Below are positions 33,870-43,189 of a DNA stretch of 64,000 bases, piece by piece. The stretch is from NCBI GenBank assembly GCA_018889975.1, contig CP076546.1, positions 682,001 through 746,000 of the forward strand, in the 5' to 3' direction. The position numbers and the translations under genes were made by a program. The stretch's first letter is position 1; each line of letters begins with the position of its first letter. The stretch comes from Bacillus sp. NP157. GTDB lineage: Bacteria > Pseudomonadota > Gammaproteobacteria > Xanthomonadales > Rhodanobacteraceae. A model generated the notes under the pieces. The model did no database searches. It was given only the letters and a program-made list of their open reading frames with translations, and was not told the origin of the DNA.

Positions 33870-35084
33870 ATGACCCTTCCGTCCAACGATTCCCTTCCGA
33901 CCCTCGCCAGCCTGCGCGGGATGACCGCAGCCCAGCAGCAAGCCCTGGGCTGCGCCGACACCCTGCGCGAGATCCTGCAGCAGCCTGCCACGTGGCGGGC
34001 GACGGCCGGATCGCAGGGCGCCCTGCATCGCGCCGCCCTCGATCATGCGCTTGCCGCGCGTCCGGCGCAGATCGCGATCACCGGCTCGGGCAGCTCGGTG
34101 TACGTGGGCGAGGCGCTTGCCCCGGTCCTGCAGGCCGAGCTGGGCATCCCGGTGCGTGCCGTCGCGGCGGGAGACCTGCTGACCCACCTGCAGGGGAGCC
34201 TGCCCATGGCGTCGGCCGGCGGGCGCAGCGGGGCGGTCGATGGCGCCGATGGCCTGCTCATTTCCATCGCGCGCTCCGGTGACAGCCCGGAAAGCGTCGG
34301 TGCCGTGGATGCCGTGCTGGCGCGTGCGCCGGGCTGGCGCCACCTGGTGATCACCTGCCATGTGCAGGGCCGGCTGGCCACGCGCTATCGCGACGAACCG
34401 CGGGTGGGCGTGGTGGTGCTGGATCCGCGGACGAACGATCGCAGCCTGGTCATGACCAGCAGCTTCACCAACATGTTGCTGGCCGGTAGTGCACTGGGCG
34501 CGACACGGCCCGCCGATGGCGCCGCGGCGCTGGTGGAACGGGTCTTCGATCTCTACGCCGACGCGCTGGCCGCGATGGCCGCGGGCGAGCGCGATACGGC
34601 GGTGTACCTCGGCAGCGCCGGCGCCTATGGCGCGGCGCGCGAGTCGGCGCTGAAGATGCTGGAGATGAGCGGCGGCGACACGGTGACGCTGGCGGAAACC
34701 TTCCTCGGTTTCCGCCACGGGCCGATGGCCTGGTTGAACCGCGGCGGCGTGCTCGTCGCGTACCTGTCCGGCGATGCCGGCATCCGCGCTTACGAGGCCG
34801 ACCTGCTACGCGAACTGGATGCGAAATCGCTCGGTGCCACGCGCATCGTCGTCGGCGAAGACGTCGGCGCGGACCTTGCCGGTCCGCACGGGCTGGCCAT
34901 CGAGCTGCCCGGTCTTTACGCGTTGCCGCCGGCCCAGCAGTTGCTGGTGCATACCGTGGTCGGCCAGCTGTTCGCGTTTTTCCGCTGCCTGCAGCTGGGC
35001 CATCGCCCGGATACGCCGTCCGAAGGCGTGCTGACCCGCGTGGTCGGCGAGTTCACGCTGCATGACGGGGGAGCCGCCGCGTGA
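33870..35084 (+). CDS. agaS: SIS-domain AgaS-type galactosamine-6-phosphate deaminase/isomerase
   Basis: A 404-residue double SIS protein. First SIS domain: AITGSGSSVYVGEALAP, then LLISIARSGDSPESVGAVD. Second: AVYLGSAGAYGAARESALKMLEMSGGDTVTLAETFLGFRHGPMAWL, whose GFRHGPM signature is shared with AgaS and GlmS. It would convert galactosamine-6-phosphate to tagatose-6-phosphate plus ammonia in the cytoplasm. Length is close to E. coli AgaS (about 384). It is the first gene of the plus arm and overlaps the next kinase gene (GTGA). NagB-like activity on glucosamine-6-phosphate cannot be excluded. Confidence 0.85.
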   Translation: MTLPSNDSLPTLASLRGMTAAQQQALGCADTLREILQQPATWRATAGSQGALHRAALDHALAARPAQIAITGSGSSVYVGEALAPVLQAELGIPVRAVAAGDLLTHLQGSLPMASAGGRSGAVDGADGLLISIARSGDSPESVGAVDAVLARAPGWRHLVITCHVQGRLATRYRDEPRVGVVVLDPRTNDRSLVMTSSFTNMLLAGSALGATRPADGAAALVERVFDLYADALAAMAAGERDTAVYLGSAGAYGAARESALKMLEMSGGDTVTLAETFLGFRHGPMAWLNRGGVLVAYLSGDAGIRAYEADLLRELDAKSLGATRIVVGEDVGADLAGPHGLAIELPGLYALPPAQQLLVHTVVGQLFAFFRCLQLGHRPDTPSEGVLTRVVGEFTLHDGGAAA

Positions 35085-36004
35085 GCACCGTCGTCGTCGC
35101 CGGCGAAATCAATGTCGACCTGATCCTGACCGGGATCGAGCGCTTGCCGACCTTCGGCACGGAGATGCTCGCGACGGGCGCCGCCCAGGTGCCGGGCAGC
35201 TCGTCGATGATCTGTGCGTTTGGCCTGGCCCGCCTCGGCAACACCGTGCGTTTCGCCGGTCGGGTCGGCGACGACGAGCGCGGCCGCTTCTGCGTGGACG
35301 CCATGCGCGCCGCCGGCATCGATACCACCGGCGTCGTGATCGATGCGCTGCACGAGACCGGCCTCACCGTCGCCTTGTCGGGCCCGTCGGATCGCGCCCT
35401 GGTGACGTTCCCCGGTGCGATCGCCGAACTGCGTGGCGCGGACATCGCCGACGCCACCCTGCACGGCGCCGACCACCTGCACATCTCCTCGTATTTCCTG
35501 CAGACCCACCTGCATGCGGACATCGCTGGCCTGGTCACGCGCGCACGCGCCGCTGGCCTAACGGTGTCGCTGGATCCGGGTTTCGATCCGCGCGGCGAGT
35601 GGGATGCCGGGCTGCGCGAAGCCCTGCCGCTGGTCGACGTCTTCCTGCCCAACGCCGTCGAGGCGTGTGCGCTTGCCGGCACGGACGAAGTGGAGACGGC
35701 CTTGCGTCGCCTCGCCGTGCGCGGGCCGATGGTCGTGGTCAAGCACGGGCGCGATGGCTGCCTCACCCTGGAGGGCGACAGCGTGCTGCGCATGCCCTCG
35801 TTCCCCGTGGACAGCGTGGATACCACCGGCGCGGGCGACAGCTTCGACGCTGGCTTCCTGCACGCCTGGCTGCGCCACCAGCCGATGCGCAGCTGTATGC
35901 GCTGGGGCGCGGCATGCGGTGCGCTGTCGACCCGCTCGCTTGGCGGCACCGGTGCGCAGGCGACCGCCGCCGACGTCTTCGCCCTGATCGGCCACGACGC
36001 ATGA
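35081..36004 (+). CDS. PfkB-family sugar kinase (ribokinase-like)
   Basis: A 307-residue ribokinase-fold kinase. It opens VVVAGEINVDLIL and has FGLARLGNTVRFAGRVGDDERG (first PfkB signature). The anion hole and base are in SVDTTGAGDSFDAGFL, where the Asp of GAGD is catalytic. The GTG start at 35081 overlaps agaS by 4 bp, and the stop overlaps the next kinase (ATGA), so the three are tightly coupled. By elimination it would phosphorylate the incoming amino sugar, giving the 6-phosphate that AgaS uses. Substrate identity is inference. Confidence 0.86.
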   Translation: MSTVVVAGEINVDLILTGIERLPTFGTEMLATGAAQVPGSSSMICAFGLARLGNTVRFAGRVGDDERGRFCVDAMRAAGIDTTGVVIDALHETGLTVALSGPSDRALVTFPGAIAELRGADIADATLHGADHLHISSYFLQTHLHADIAGLVTRARAAGLTVSLDPGFDPRGEWDAGLREALPLVDVFLPNAVEACALAGTDEVETALRRLAVRGPMVVVKHGRDGCLTLEGDSVLRMPSFPVDSVDTTGAGDSFDAGFLHAWLRHQPMRSCMRWGAACGALSTRSLGGTGAQATAADVFALIGHDA

Positions 36005-36924
36005 TTACCGTCGCCGGCTACAACAGCGCCATCGATCGCCTCGTCGACGTGGAGTCGTTGCAGCCCGGCGAGGCCAACCGTGCCGGTGGTGCCGACGAGC
36101 GCCCAGGCGGGAAGGGCGTGCACGTGGCCCAGGCCATCGCGGTGCTGGGCATGCCGGTCACCCTGGTGGGCCTGACCGACGATGCGCACGCCGACGAATT
36201 CGCCGAACGCCTGCGCCTGCGCGGCGTCGATTTCCGCGCCGTGCGTTCGCCGGTGCCGCTGCGCCAGTGCCTGGCGATTCGCGAAGCCGACGGTCGCATC
36301 ACCGAGATCCTCGAACGCAGCGAAGATCCCGGTGAAGACACGCGCTTCGTGCTGGACCAGGTCCTTCGCCACTGGGTGGACGAGAGCGACGCGCTGGTCT
36401 GCACGGGCAGCCTTCCACCTGGCTTCGACGACGATTACTACGCGCGGCTCGCGACCGAAGTCCGCGTGCCGTGTGCGATCGATGCCAGCGGCAACGCCCT
36501 GCGCGCGGCCGCCCTGGCCTCGCCGTGGCTGCTCAAGCCCAATGCGGCCGAAGCGGCCGACCTGCTCGGTACGCCGCTGGCGGACGTGGCGGATGCCGCC
36601 GCGCTGGCGCGCCGCCTGCATGACGCCGGCGTGGCGAACGCGGTGCTGACCCTGGGCGGCCTCGGTGCCGTCGGCTGCGACGCGCAGGGCGCGTGGCACG
36701 CCGCGCTACAGGTCACCGGGGTCCGCAACACCGTCGGCTCGGGCGATTGCTTCCTCGCCGGCCTCGTCGTGGCCCTGACCCGCGGCGAAGCCCTCGGCGA
36801 TGCGCTGCGCCTGGCGGTGGCATGCGGCGCCGCGAACGCACTCGGTGAAGAAACCGGATTTATACGGCGTGACACGGTGGATGGCCTGCGGCCGCTCGTC
36901 CGCGTCACGTCTCTGGACGTCTAG
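36001..36924 (+). CDS. 1-phosphofructokinase/LacC-type hexose-phosphate kinase
   Basis: A 307-residue PfkB-family kinase of the FruK/LacC branch: ITVAGYNSAIDRLVDVESLQPGEANRA, RPGGKGVHVAQAIAVLGMPVTLVGL (typical GGKG(I/V)NVA-like loop), KPNAAEAADLLG, and VRNTVGSGDCFLAGL with the catalytic Asp of GSGD. In this context it probably phosphorylates tagatose-6-phosphate to tagatose-1,6-bisphosphate for the class I aldolase in the opposite arm. Four-base overlap with the preceding gene. FruK activity on fructose-1-phosphate is an alternative, but no fructose PTS gene is near. Confidence 0.86.
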   Translation: MITVAGYNSAIDRLVDVESLQPGEANRAGGADERPGGKGVHVAQAIAVLGMPVTLVGLTDDAHADEFAERLRLRGVDFRAVRSPVPLRQCLAIREADGRITEILERSEDPGEDTRFVLDQVLRHWVDESDALVCTGSLPPGFDDDYYARLATEVRVPCAIDASGNALRAAALASPWLLKPNAAEAADLLGTPLADVADAAALARRLHDAGVANAVLTLGGLGAVGCDAQGAWHAALQVTGVRNTVGSGDCFLAGLVVALTRGEALGDALRLAVACGAANALGEETGFIRRDTVDGLRPLVRVTSLDV

Positions 36925-36943
36925 CAAGCTCGGGAGAAAACGA

Positions 36944-38902
36944 ATGGGGAAGGCAGGACTTCGGATGCGCATGTTGGTGGGTGCCTGCGCGATGACGCTG
37001 GCGCCACTGGCCGCGGCGGACGACTTCGGCAAGGGCGCGATGACCCTCGCGTGGAAGGTAGCGGACGGCAAGGTGACCGATGTCGTCGCCACCGACCACA
37101 TCAACCAGCGCGAGCTGCCGATCGCCGTGCCCTTCCAGCTGACCCTGGCCGACGATAGCGTGCTCGGTCCGAACGACTTCCGCCTCGACGGCAAGCTGCG
37201 CACCGAAACGCTGAAGGCCGACCCGAAGGCCTCGCGCGCCGCCGAGCGCCTGCCCGGCAAGGCCCTGGACGCGCGCTATGTCGACAAGGACCAGCGTTTC
37301 CGCGTCGAGGTCCGTTGGGTGCAGCGCGAGGGTTCCGATTACCTGCGCGAAATCGTCACGCTCACCGCGCTGAAGGCCGACGAGCCGGTGCGCCGCGTGG
37401 ACCTGCTCCAGGCGAAGCTGCCCGACTCGGAAGTGGTCGGCAGCGTCGACGGGTCACCGGTGGTTTCGCAGCACGACTGGCTCGGGCTCGAGAACCCCTT
37501 GTCGAAGACCCTGGTCAGCGGCGGCACGAAGGTGCAGATGTGGGTCGAACGCGAGCTGCCGCTGCGCAAGGGCACCTCGGTGACCTATTCGGCGGCGATC
37601 GGCGCGACCCACGATAACCAGTTGCGCCGTGACTTCCTGACCTACATCGAGCGTGAGCGCGCGCATCCCTATCGCACCTTCCTGCACTACAACTCGTGGT
37701 ACGACATCGGTTACTTCACGCCGTACACCGAGCAGCAGGCACTCGAACGCATCCACCACATCGGCGACGAGCTGGCGACCAAGCGCGGCGTGACGCTGGA
37801 CTCGTTCCTGTTCGACGACGGCTGGGACGATTACAGCGGCAGCTGGGCCTTCAGCAAGGACTTCCCGCGCGGCTTCAAGCCGCTGGCCGATGCCGCGAAA
37901 GCCTACGGCGCGGCGCCGGGCATGTGGCTGTCGCCCTGGGGTGGCTACGGTCCGCCATCGAAAGAGCGGGCGCGGCGTGCCGGCGAAGCGGGCTATGAGA
38001 TCGTCGACAAGGGCATGGCTCTTTCCGGTCCGAAGTACTACCAGCGTTTCCACGACGTGACCATGGCGCTGGTGAAGGACAACGGCGTCAACCAGTTCAA
38101 GTTCGACGGCACCGGCAACGCCAACAAGGTGTTCCCCGGCAGCGTGTTCGACTCCGATTTCGATGCCGCGATCCACCTGATCGACGACCTGCGCACGGCC
38201 AAGCCCGACCTCTTCATCAACCTCACCACGGGCACGCTGGCGTCGCCGTTCTGGCTGATGTACGCCGACTCGATCTGGCGCGACGGCGAAGACGACGAAC
38301 TGGTGGGCGTGGGTAGCAAGCGCGAACGCTGGATCACCTACCGCGACCGCGAGACGTACCACAACATCGTCGAGAAGGGCCCGTTGTTCCCGCTGAACTC
38401 GCTGATGCTGCACGGGATCATCTACGCCCGCGAGAACCGCAAGCTGAATACCGATCCGGGCCACGATTTCGCCAACGAAGTGCATTCGTACTTCGGCAGC
38501 GGCACGGCCTTGCAGGAGCTGTACATCACGCCGGAGCTGCTCTCCACCGGCGACTGGGACACCCTGGCTGAGGCCGCGCGCTGGTCGCGTACGAACGCGA
38601 ACGTGTTGCGCGATACGCACTGGGTTGGTGGCGATCCGGGCCGGCTGGATGTCTATGGCTGGGCATCGTGGACGCCGGCGAAAGCGATTCTCACCCTGCG
38701 TAACCCTTCGGACAAGGCCCAGGCCTTCGTCGTGGACCTCGACCGCCAGCTCGAGCTGCCGCCGGGCGCACCGCGCCGGTTCAAGGCGCGGAGCCCGTGG
38801 AAGGCCGATGCAGCGGTGCCGGCGCAGACGCTCGATGCGGACGCGCCGACCACGCTGACCTTGCAGCCGTTCCAGGTCATGACTCTTGAACTGACGCCTT
38901 AA
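36944..38902 (+). CDS. Secreted clan GH-D-like glycoside hydrolase
   Basis: A 652-residue exported enzyme. The signal peptide is MRMLVGACAMTLAPLAAA; an N-terminal beta domain runs to about 250. A TIM barrel follows with NSWYDIGYFTPY, FLFDDGWDD (about 290-296), FKFDGTGNAN (Asp388, candidate nucleophile) and YADSIWRDGEDD (440-451, acid/base among Asp442/Asp447). This order matches GH36/GH27 alpha-galactosidases and alpha-N-acetylgalactosaminidases; similar proteins are often mislabelled enterotoxin. The start follows CGGGAG. Given agaS and the kinases it may release GalNAc or galactose from glycans. Family assignment is by motif reading only. Confidence 0.75.
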   Translation: MGKAGLRMRMLVGACAMTLAPLAAADDFGKGAMTLAWKVADGKVTDVVATDHINQRELPIAVPFQLTLADDSVLGPNDFRLDGKLRTETLKADPKASRAAERLPGKALDARYVDKDQRFRVEVRWVQREGSDYLREIVTLTALKADEPVRRVDLLQAKLPDSEVVGSVDGSPVVSQHDWLGLENPLSKTLVSGGTKVQMWVERELPLRKGTSVTYSAAIGATHDNQLRRDFLTYIERERAHPYRTFLHYNSWYDIGYFTPYTEQQALERIHHIGDELATKRGVTLDSFLFDDGWDDYSGSWAFSKDFPRGFKPLADAAKAYGAAPGMWLSPWGGYGPPSKERARRAGEAGYEIVDKGMALSGPKYYQRFHDVTMALVKDNGVNQFKFDGTGNANKVFPGSVFDSDFDAAIHLIDDLRTAKPDLFINLTTGTLASPFWLMYADSIWRDGEDDELVGVGSKRERWITYRDRETYHNIVEKGPLFPLNSLMLHGIIYARENRKLNTDPGHDFANEVHSYFGSGTALQELYITPELLSTGDWDTLAEAARWSRTNANVLRDTHWVGGDPGRLDVYGWASWTPAKAILTLRNPSDKAQAFVVDLDRQLELPPGAPRRFKARSPWKADAAVPAQTLDADAPTTLTLQPFQVMTLELTP

Positions 38903-38909
38903 CCACACG

Positions 38910-38930
38910 CGCCCCCGTGCCGTGGGGGCG
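38910..38930 (+). terminator. GC-rich stem-loop after the glycosidase gene
   Basis: CGCCCCC (38910-38916) pairs with GGGGGCG (38924-38930) around a 7-nt loop, 8 bp after the stop. No T tract follows, so it may act as a Rho-assisted or attenuating hairpin that lowers expression of the downstream TonB receptor. Confidence 0.45.
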
Positions 38931-39037
38931 TTCGACAAAGCCGGTCCATAGCGAACGCGGGGGCTCCATCGCGAGGGACGGGTGTTGCCGCCATTCCGGG
39001 AAATGCCGGGTGGCTCATTGCACGGGGAGAGCAGGGC

Positions 39038-42000
39038 ATGAGGTATCGCAAGCGCGTTCTGGCCGCGGTGATCGCGGCGGGCCTGGCCAGCGGGGGAGTG
39101 CTGGCACAGTCGACCACCGGCACGATCAGTGGCCAGGTGGCGGCAGGCACGGGTGATTCCGTGCACATCGAAAGCGGCACCGGATTCCAGCGCGACGTAC
39201 CCGTCGATGCACGTGGCCGTTACGCCATCGCCCAGCTGCCGCTGGGCACCTACACGGTGACGCTGCGCAAGGCGGGCGCCGCGGTGCAGAGCCACGAAGG
39301 CGTCGCGCTTCGGGTCGGGGTGGCGACGGACGTGTCGTTCGCGGCACCGGCTGCTGCCGCCGCGTCCAGTACGCAGGACCTGGAAGGCGTGTCGGTGTCG
39401 GCCAATACCTTGCCGCCGATCGACGTCGCCAGCGTGTCCTCGCGCACCGTGATCACCTCGCAGCAGCTGGCCAAGCTGCCGCTCGGCTTCAGTGCCGAGG
39501 CGGCGGCGCGGCTGGCGCCGGGCGTGGTCGGAAACGCGGGTGGCTTCACCGGTCCCACGGGGCAGTCACTGATCAGCTTCGGTGGCTCGGCCGCCAATGA
39601 AAACGCGTACTACATCAACGGATTCAACACCACCGATCCGTTGCAGTCCGCGGGTGGCCTGACCCTGCCGTACGGATCGATCGACCAGGAAGAGGTGTAC
39701 ACCGGCGGCTACAGCGCCCAGTACGGCCGCTCGGACGGCGGCGTGCTCAACATGGTCGGCAAGCGCGGCACCAACGACTGGCACTTCGGCGGCAAGCTGA
39801 GCTGGGATCCCGCGTCGCTGCGCTCGTCCTACGACAACACCTACTACCAGAATGGCCTGCCGCCGGTGCCGGTCGCGGGCAACCTCTACGTGCCGCGTAG
39901 CAAGAACAGCAGCTGGAACACGGTGTACGACGCTTACGTGGGCGGCCCGCTGGTCAAGGACAAGCTGTTCTTCTTCGCCTCGGGCGAGTGGGCGAAAAGC
40001 GAGGGCGACCGCCTGGGCGCGGTGACCTCGACCAGCCCATACACCTCGTATTCGTACAACATGCCGAAGTGGTACGCGAAGCTCGACTGGAACATCAGCG
40101 ACAGCAACATCCTCGAGCTGACCGGTGCGTCGAATACGCGCGAAACCCGTGGCGACATCTACAAGTACGATTTCAACGCGTTGCAGCGTGGCGAGGAGAT
40201 CGGGCACGCCGACACGATCAAGACCGGCGGCAACCTGTGGACTGCGAAATACACCGGTTACCTGACCGATACGCTGACGCTGAGCGCGCAGTACGGCAAG
40301 ATGCACACGCGCAATTTCGAAGCGCCGGTCGGTTACGACGACGCGCTGACCTATGTGAGTGGCACGGAGAACCAGAACCCGGCCGTGACGGGCGGATCCC
40401 CGCGGACGGCCGGGCAGACCGTGTCCAGCATCTACGATCCCAACCAGGGCAATCGTTCGAACAATCTCCGCGTGAGCCTCGCCTGGCAGCTGGGTGACCA
40501 CACGATCACCGCGGGTATCGATAACCTCACCGCCACGGCCGAAGACCAGGGGGCACGTACGTCGGGTCCGGGCTATTCGTGGTCGTACGGCTTCACCACC
40601 CGGCCGGGCAACAGCCCCGCGCCCAGCCTCGGCGTCGCCGCGCCGAACAGCACGGCCGACGGGGCGGGCGGCTATTACGTGATGAAGAACGTGTCCTCCG
40701 CCGTGGCGACCGTTCGTAGCACCGAGCGTGCCCAGTACCTGGAAGACCAGTGGCAGGTGAGCGATCGGCTGTTGCTGTCGCTCGGCCTGCGCAACGACCA
40801 GTTCACCAACTACAACAGCGACAGCCAGCCGTACATCACGCAGACGAAGCCGCAATGGGCGCCGAGGCTGGGCTTCAGCTGGGACGTGGAGGGCGATGCG
40901 TCGTTCAAGGTGTACGGCAACGCCGGTCGGTATTACCTCGGCTCGCCGCTCGCGCCGGCCCTCAGTGCGGCGGCGGGCTACACCAGCACGACGCAGTACT
41001 TCACTTACTCCGGCATCGGCGCGGATGGCACGCCGACCGGCCTGACGGCCTTGTCGGGGCCGGTGTCGGCCAACAACGCCTTCGGCGTGCCGCCCGACCC
41101 GCGCACGGTCACGGCCAAGGGGCTGAAGTCCGAATACCAGGACGAGTACATGCTCGGCTTCAGCAAGAGCATCGCCAACGAGTGGGTCTACGGCGCCAAG
41201 CTGTCGCGTCGCGTGTTGCGCACCGGCATCGATGATTTCTGCGACGTGGACCGGATCACCGATGCCGCCGCCGCCCAGGGCATCACCGTGGGCTCGGTGA
41301 ACAGCTGCTACCTGATCAATCCGGGCAAGGCGAACACGTTCGTGGTGCTCGACGACGCCGGCCAGGCGCACGACGTGAAGCTCAGCAACGCCGAGATGGG
41401 CTTTCCACGGATCAAGCGCAATTACTACGCGCTGGACAGCTTCTTCGAGCATCCGTTCGACGGCACCTGGTACGGCCGCGTCGATTACACCTACTCGCGC
41501 AGCTACGGCAACACCGAAGGGCTGACCCAGTCGAACGTGCAGTCCGACGGCCCGTCGCAGTCGGAAGACTGGGATTTCCCGGCGCTGATGGTCTACAGCA
41601 ACGGCCTGCAGGGTAACAACCACAAGCATCAGCTGAAGCTGTACGGCTATTGGCAGCTCACGCCGGAATGGATGGTCTCCGGCAACCTGTCGCTGATCTC
41701 GGGCAGCCCGTCGACCTGCCTGGGCCTGTTCGGCGACGACAACTCCGATCCGGCAGGCTACAACTCGAACTACCACTTCTGCGATGGCCGCCCCGCACCG
41801 CCGGGATCGACGGGCAACATGCCCTGGCAACGCCAGCTCGACCTCGGCCTGCATTGGACGCCCGCGTTCGCACAGCACAAGCTGGGCCTGAACCTGGACG
41901 TGTTCAACGTCACCAACGAGCAGGCGGAGTTGAGCATCAACCCGCATTACTACCTGGATGCGACCGGTTCGCCCAACCCTCTCTACCGCACGCCGCTGGT

Positions 42001-42049
42001 GCTGCAGGATCCGAGGTACGTACGTTTTTCGATTACTTACGACTACTGA
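39038..42049 (+). CDS. TonB-dependent receptor with carboxypeptidase-like N-terminal domain
   Basis: A 1003-residue outer-membrane receptor. Order: signal peptide (1-24), a carboxypeptidase-regulatory-like beta domain (about 25-103, TTGTISGQV...GRYAIAQLPLGTYTVTLRKAG), TonB-box-like LEGVSV (115-120), plug (VITSQQLAKLPLGFS, SGGSAANENAYYINGFNTTDPLQ), and a large barrel ending RFSITYDY. This Oar-like layout is typical of glycan or glycan-derived ligand import. It follows the secreted glycosidase and probably imports the released sugars. Its 3' end overlaps the convergent orphan gene by 17 bp. Confidence 0.9.
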   Translation: MRYRKRVLAAVIAAGLASGGVLAQSTTGTISGQVAAGTGDSVHIESGTGFQRDVPVDARGRYAIAQLPLGTYTVTLRKAGAAVQSHEGVALRVGVATDVSFAAPAAAAASSTQDLEGVSVSANTLPPIDVASVSSRTVITSQQLAKLPLGFSAEAAARLAPGVVGNAGGFTGPTGQSLISFGGSAANENAYYINGFNTTDPLQSAGGLTLPYGSIDQEEVYTGGYSAQYGRSDGGVLNMVGKRGTNDWHFGGKLSWDPASLRSSYDNTYYQNGLPPVPVAGNLYVPRSKNSSWNTVYDAYVGGPLVKDKLFFFASGEWAKSEGDRLGAVTSTSPYTSYSYNMPKWYAKLDWNISDSNILELTGASNTRETRGDIYKYDFNALQRGEEIGHADTIKTGGNLWTAKYTGYLTDTLTLSAQYGKMHTRNFEAPVGYDDALTYVSGTENQNPAVTGGSPRTAGQTVSSIYDPNQGNRSNNLRVSLAWQLGDHTITAGIDNLTATAEDQGARTSGPGYSWSYGFTTRPGNSPAPSLGVAAPNSTADGAGGYYVMKNVSSAVATVRSTERAQYLEDQWQVSDRLLLSLGLRNDQFTNYNSDSQPYITQTKPQWAPRLGFSWDVEGDASFKVYGNAGRYYLGSPLAPALSAAAGYTSTTQYFTYSGIGADGTPTGLTALSGPVSANNAFGVPPDPRTVTAKGLKSEYQDEYMLGFSKSIANEWVYGAKLSRRVLRTGIDDFCDVDRITDAAAAQGITVGSVNSCYLINPGKANTFVVLDDAGQAHDVKLSNAEMGFPRIKRNYYALDSFFEHPFDGTWYGRVDYTYSRSYGNTEGLTQSNVQSDGPSQSEDWDFPALMVYSNGLQGNNHKHQLKLYGYWQLTPEWMVSGNLSLISGSPSTCLGLFGDDNSDPAGYNSNYHFCDGRPAPPGSTGNMPWQRQLDLGLHWTPAFAQHKLGLNLDVFNVTNEQAELSINPHYYLDATGSPNPLYRTPLVLQDPRYVRFSITYDY

Positions 42050-42677
42050 ATGCCACCGAAGCGGTGGCCGGGAAGCCCGGCCACCCGTTGAGTTCGCAGA
42101 ATCGATCGAGCTCGATGACCAGCCTGTCGACCACGCGACTCGCATGCAAGGACATGATCCTGGAGGAATCGTGTTTCGCACTCCAGTAGCGGCCGTGCGC
42201 GATCCAGTGTCTGATAGCCAGCCACGGAGCATATGACCCTATGGCGCGGCACACGGATGCCTCGCCGAGCGACCACGCCTCATGTTTCCACGCGTCAAGG
42301 ATTCCGTTCTCGTATAGGGGGACGGCCCAGTCCTTTCGGGCAAGGGAGTAGAGATGTTTCAGGCGCACACCAACGGGGCCGCTCGATGCGGCTGTGGATG
42401 CTCTCTGCATCGCGTCGAGACGCAATTTACCCTCCATGGCGGCGGTAATCGAAAACGCACTCGAGAGTTCGAGCTCCCACTGGGATGACCTGAAATACTC
42501 TCCGATGTCCTGGCACGGACTCGTTGCCAGTGCGGCGCGAATCAAGTCGCCGGGCAACGCGCCGCGGTCACCTGCATTCACCGCCTCCGCCAGTTCGCGG
42601 TCCAGTCCGGCGGCGCAAAGCTCCCGCCAGTGAAGGACTTCGATGGGCCGAAACGCCAATGGATCGGAAAAAAGCAT
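42033..42677 (-). CDS. Orphan accessory protein, unknown function
   Basis: A 214-residue soluble protein that I do not recognise. It begins MLFSDPLAFRPIEVLHWRELCAAGLDRELAEAVNAGDRGALPGDLI and is mostly helical, with no signal or membrane segment. The start is 2 bp after the stop of the gene upstream on the same strand, so the two form an operon. Base composition is visibly less GC-rich than the neighbouring receptor, which suggests acquisition. An immunity or effector role would fit such pairs but nothing in the sequence shows it. Confidence 0.6.
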   Translation of the reverse strand: MLFSDPLAFRPIEVLHWRELCAAGLDRELAEAVNAGDRGALPGDLIRAALATSPCQDIGEYFRSSQWELELSSAFSITAAMEGKLRLDAMQRASTAASSGPVGVRLKHLYSLARKDWAVPLYENGILDAWKHEAWSLGEASVCRAIGSYAPWLAIRHWIAHGRYWSAKHDSSRIMSLHASRVVDRLVIELDRFCELNGWPGFPATASVAFSSRK

Positions 42678-42679
42678 CG

Positions 42680-43189
42680 TCAGTAACCGAGGCCGAGGAG
42701 GTCGAGGAGAACACGTTGAAACGTGTCGCGATCTAGCGGAGCAAGCGGGCTTCCGCTGGAGGCATGGACGAGATACCACGTCGCATTTTTCCAGGGGTCG
42801 GCGGCCTGGGTGCCGGTAAGGTTCAAGAGCCGAAATGATGCCGTCCCCAAAGGGGTCTCCAGCTCAGCGCAGCCGAAGCCTCCAACGATGAGCGTTCCTT
42901 TCGGGACGACTTTCACCGATGCCCTTCCTAACTGGATGTTGGCCTGTGCTACGCAATAAATGCCCACGGAGCCCTCTTCGAGGCAAACGGCCGTTTTTTC
43001 GAAGCCGACCGCGCCTTCGGCGATGAGCGGCGACAGCCAGTTCGCGATGGATTCCGTCAACTCATCCATTTTTCCGATCCACCAATCGCGGCGGGGCGCC
43101 CACTCGTACCAGGGATCCTCGCGATTCGAATTGATGAACCAGCGGATGCTTTCTTCAAAGCCGTCTGAACACACTTCTGAATAGTCCAT
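42680..43189 (-). CDS. Orphan accessory protein, unknown function (pair with next)
   Basis: A 169-residue soluble protein with many Trp residues in its N-terminal third (IRWFINSNREDPWYEWAPRRDWWIGKMDE). A beta-rich middle follows (VCLEEGSVGIYCVAQANIQLGRASVKVVPKGTLIVGGFGCAELETPLG), then a C-terminus ending LLDLLGLGY. No signal peptide. It leads a two-gene minus-strand unit after the TonB receptor. I do not recognise the family. The composition and isolation suggest a laterally acquired pair. Confidence 0.62.
   Translation of the reverse strand: MDYSEVCSDGFEESIRWFINSNREDPWYEWAPRRDWWIGKMDELTESIANWLSPLIAEGAVGFEKTAVCLEEGSVGIYCVAQANIQLGRASVKVVPKGTLIVGGFGCAELETPLGTASFRLLNLTGTQAADPWKNATWYLVHASSGSPLAPLDRDTFQRVLLDLLGLGY

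Noticed and set aside
39566-42232. An 888-codon open frame antisense to the second TonB receptor
   Set aside because: Shadow frame with repetitive Arg/Val/His composition; the receptor on the plus strand has signal peptide, plug and barrel end.
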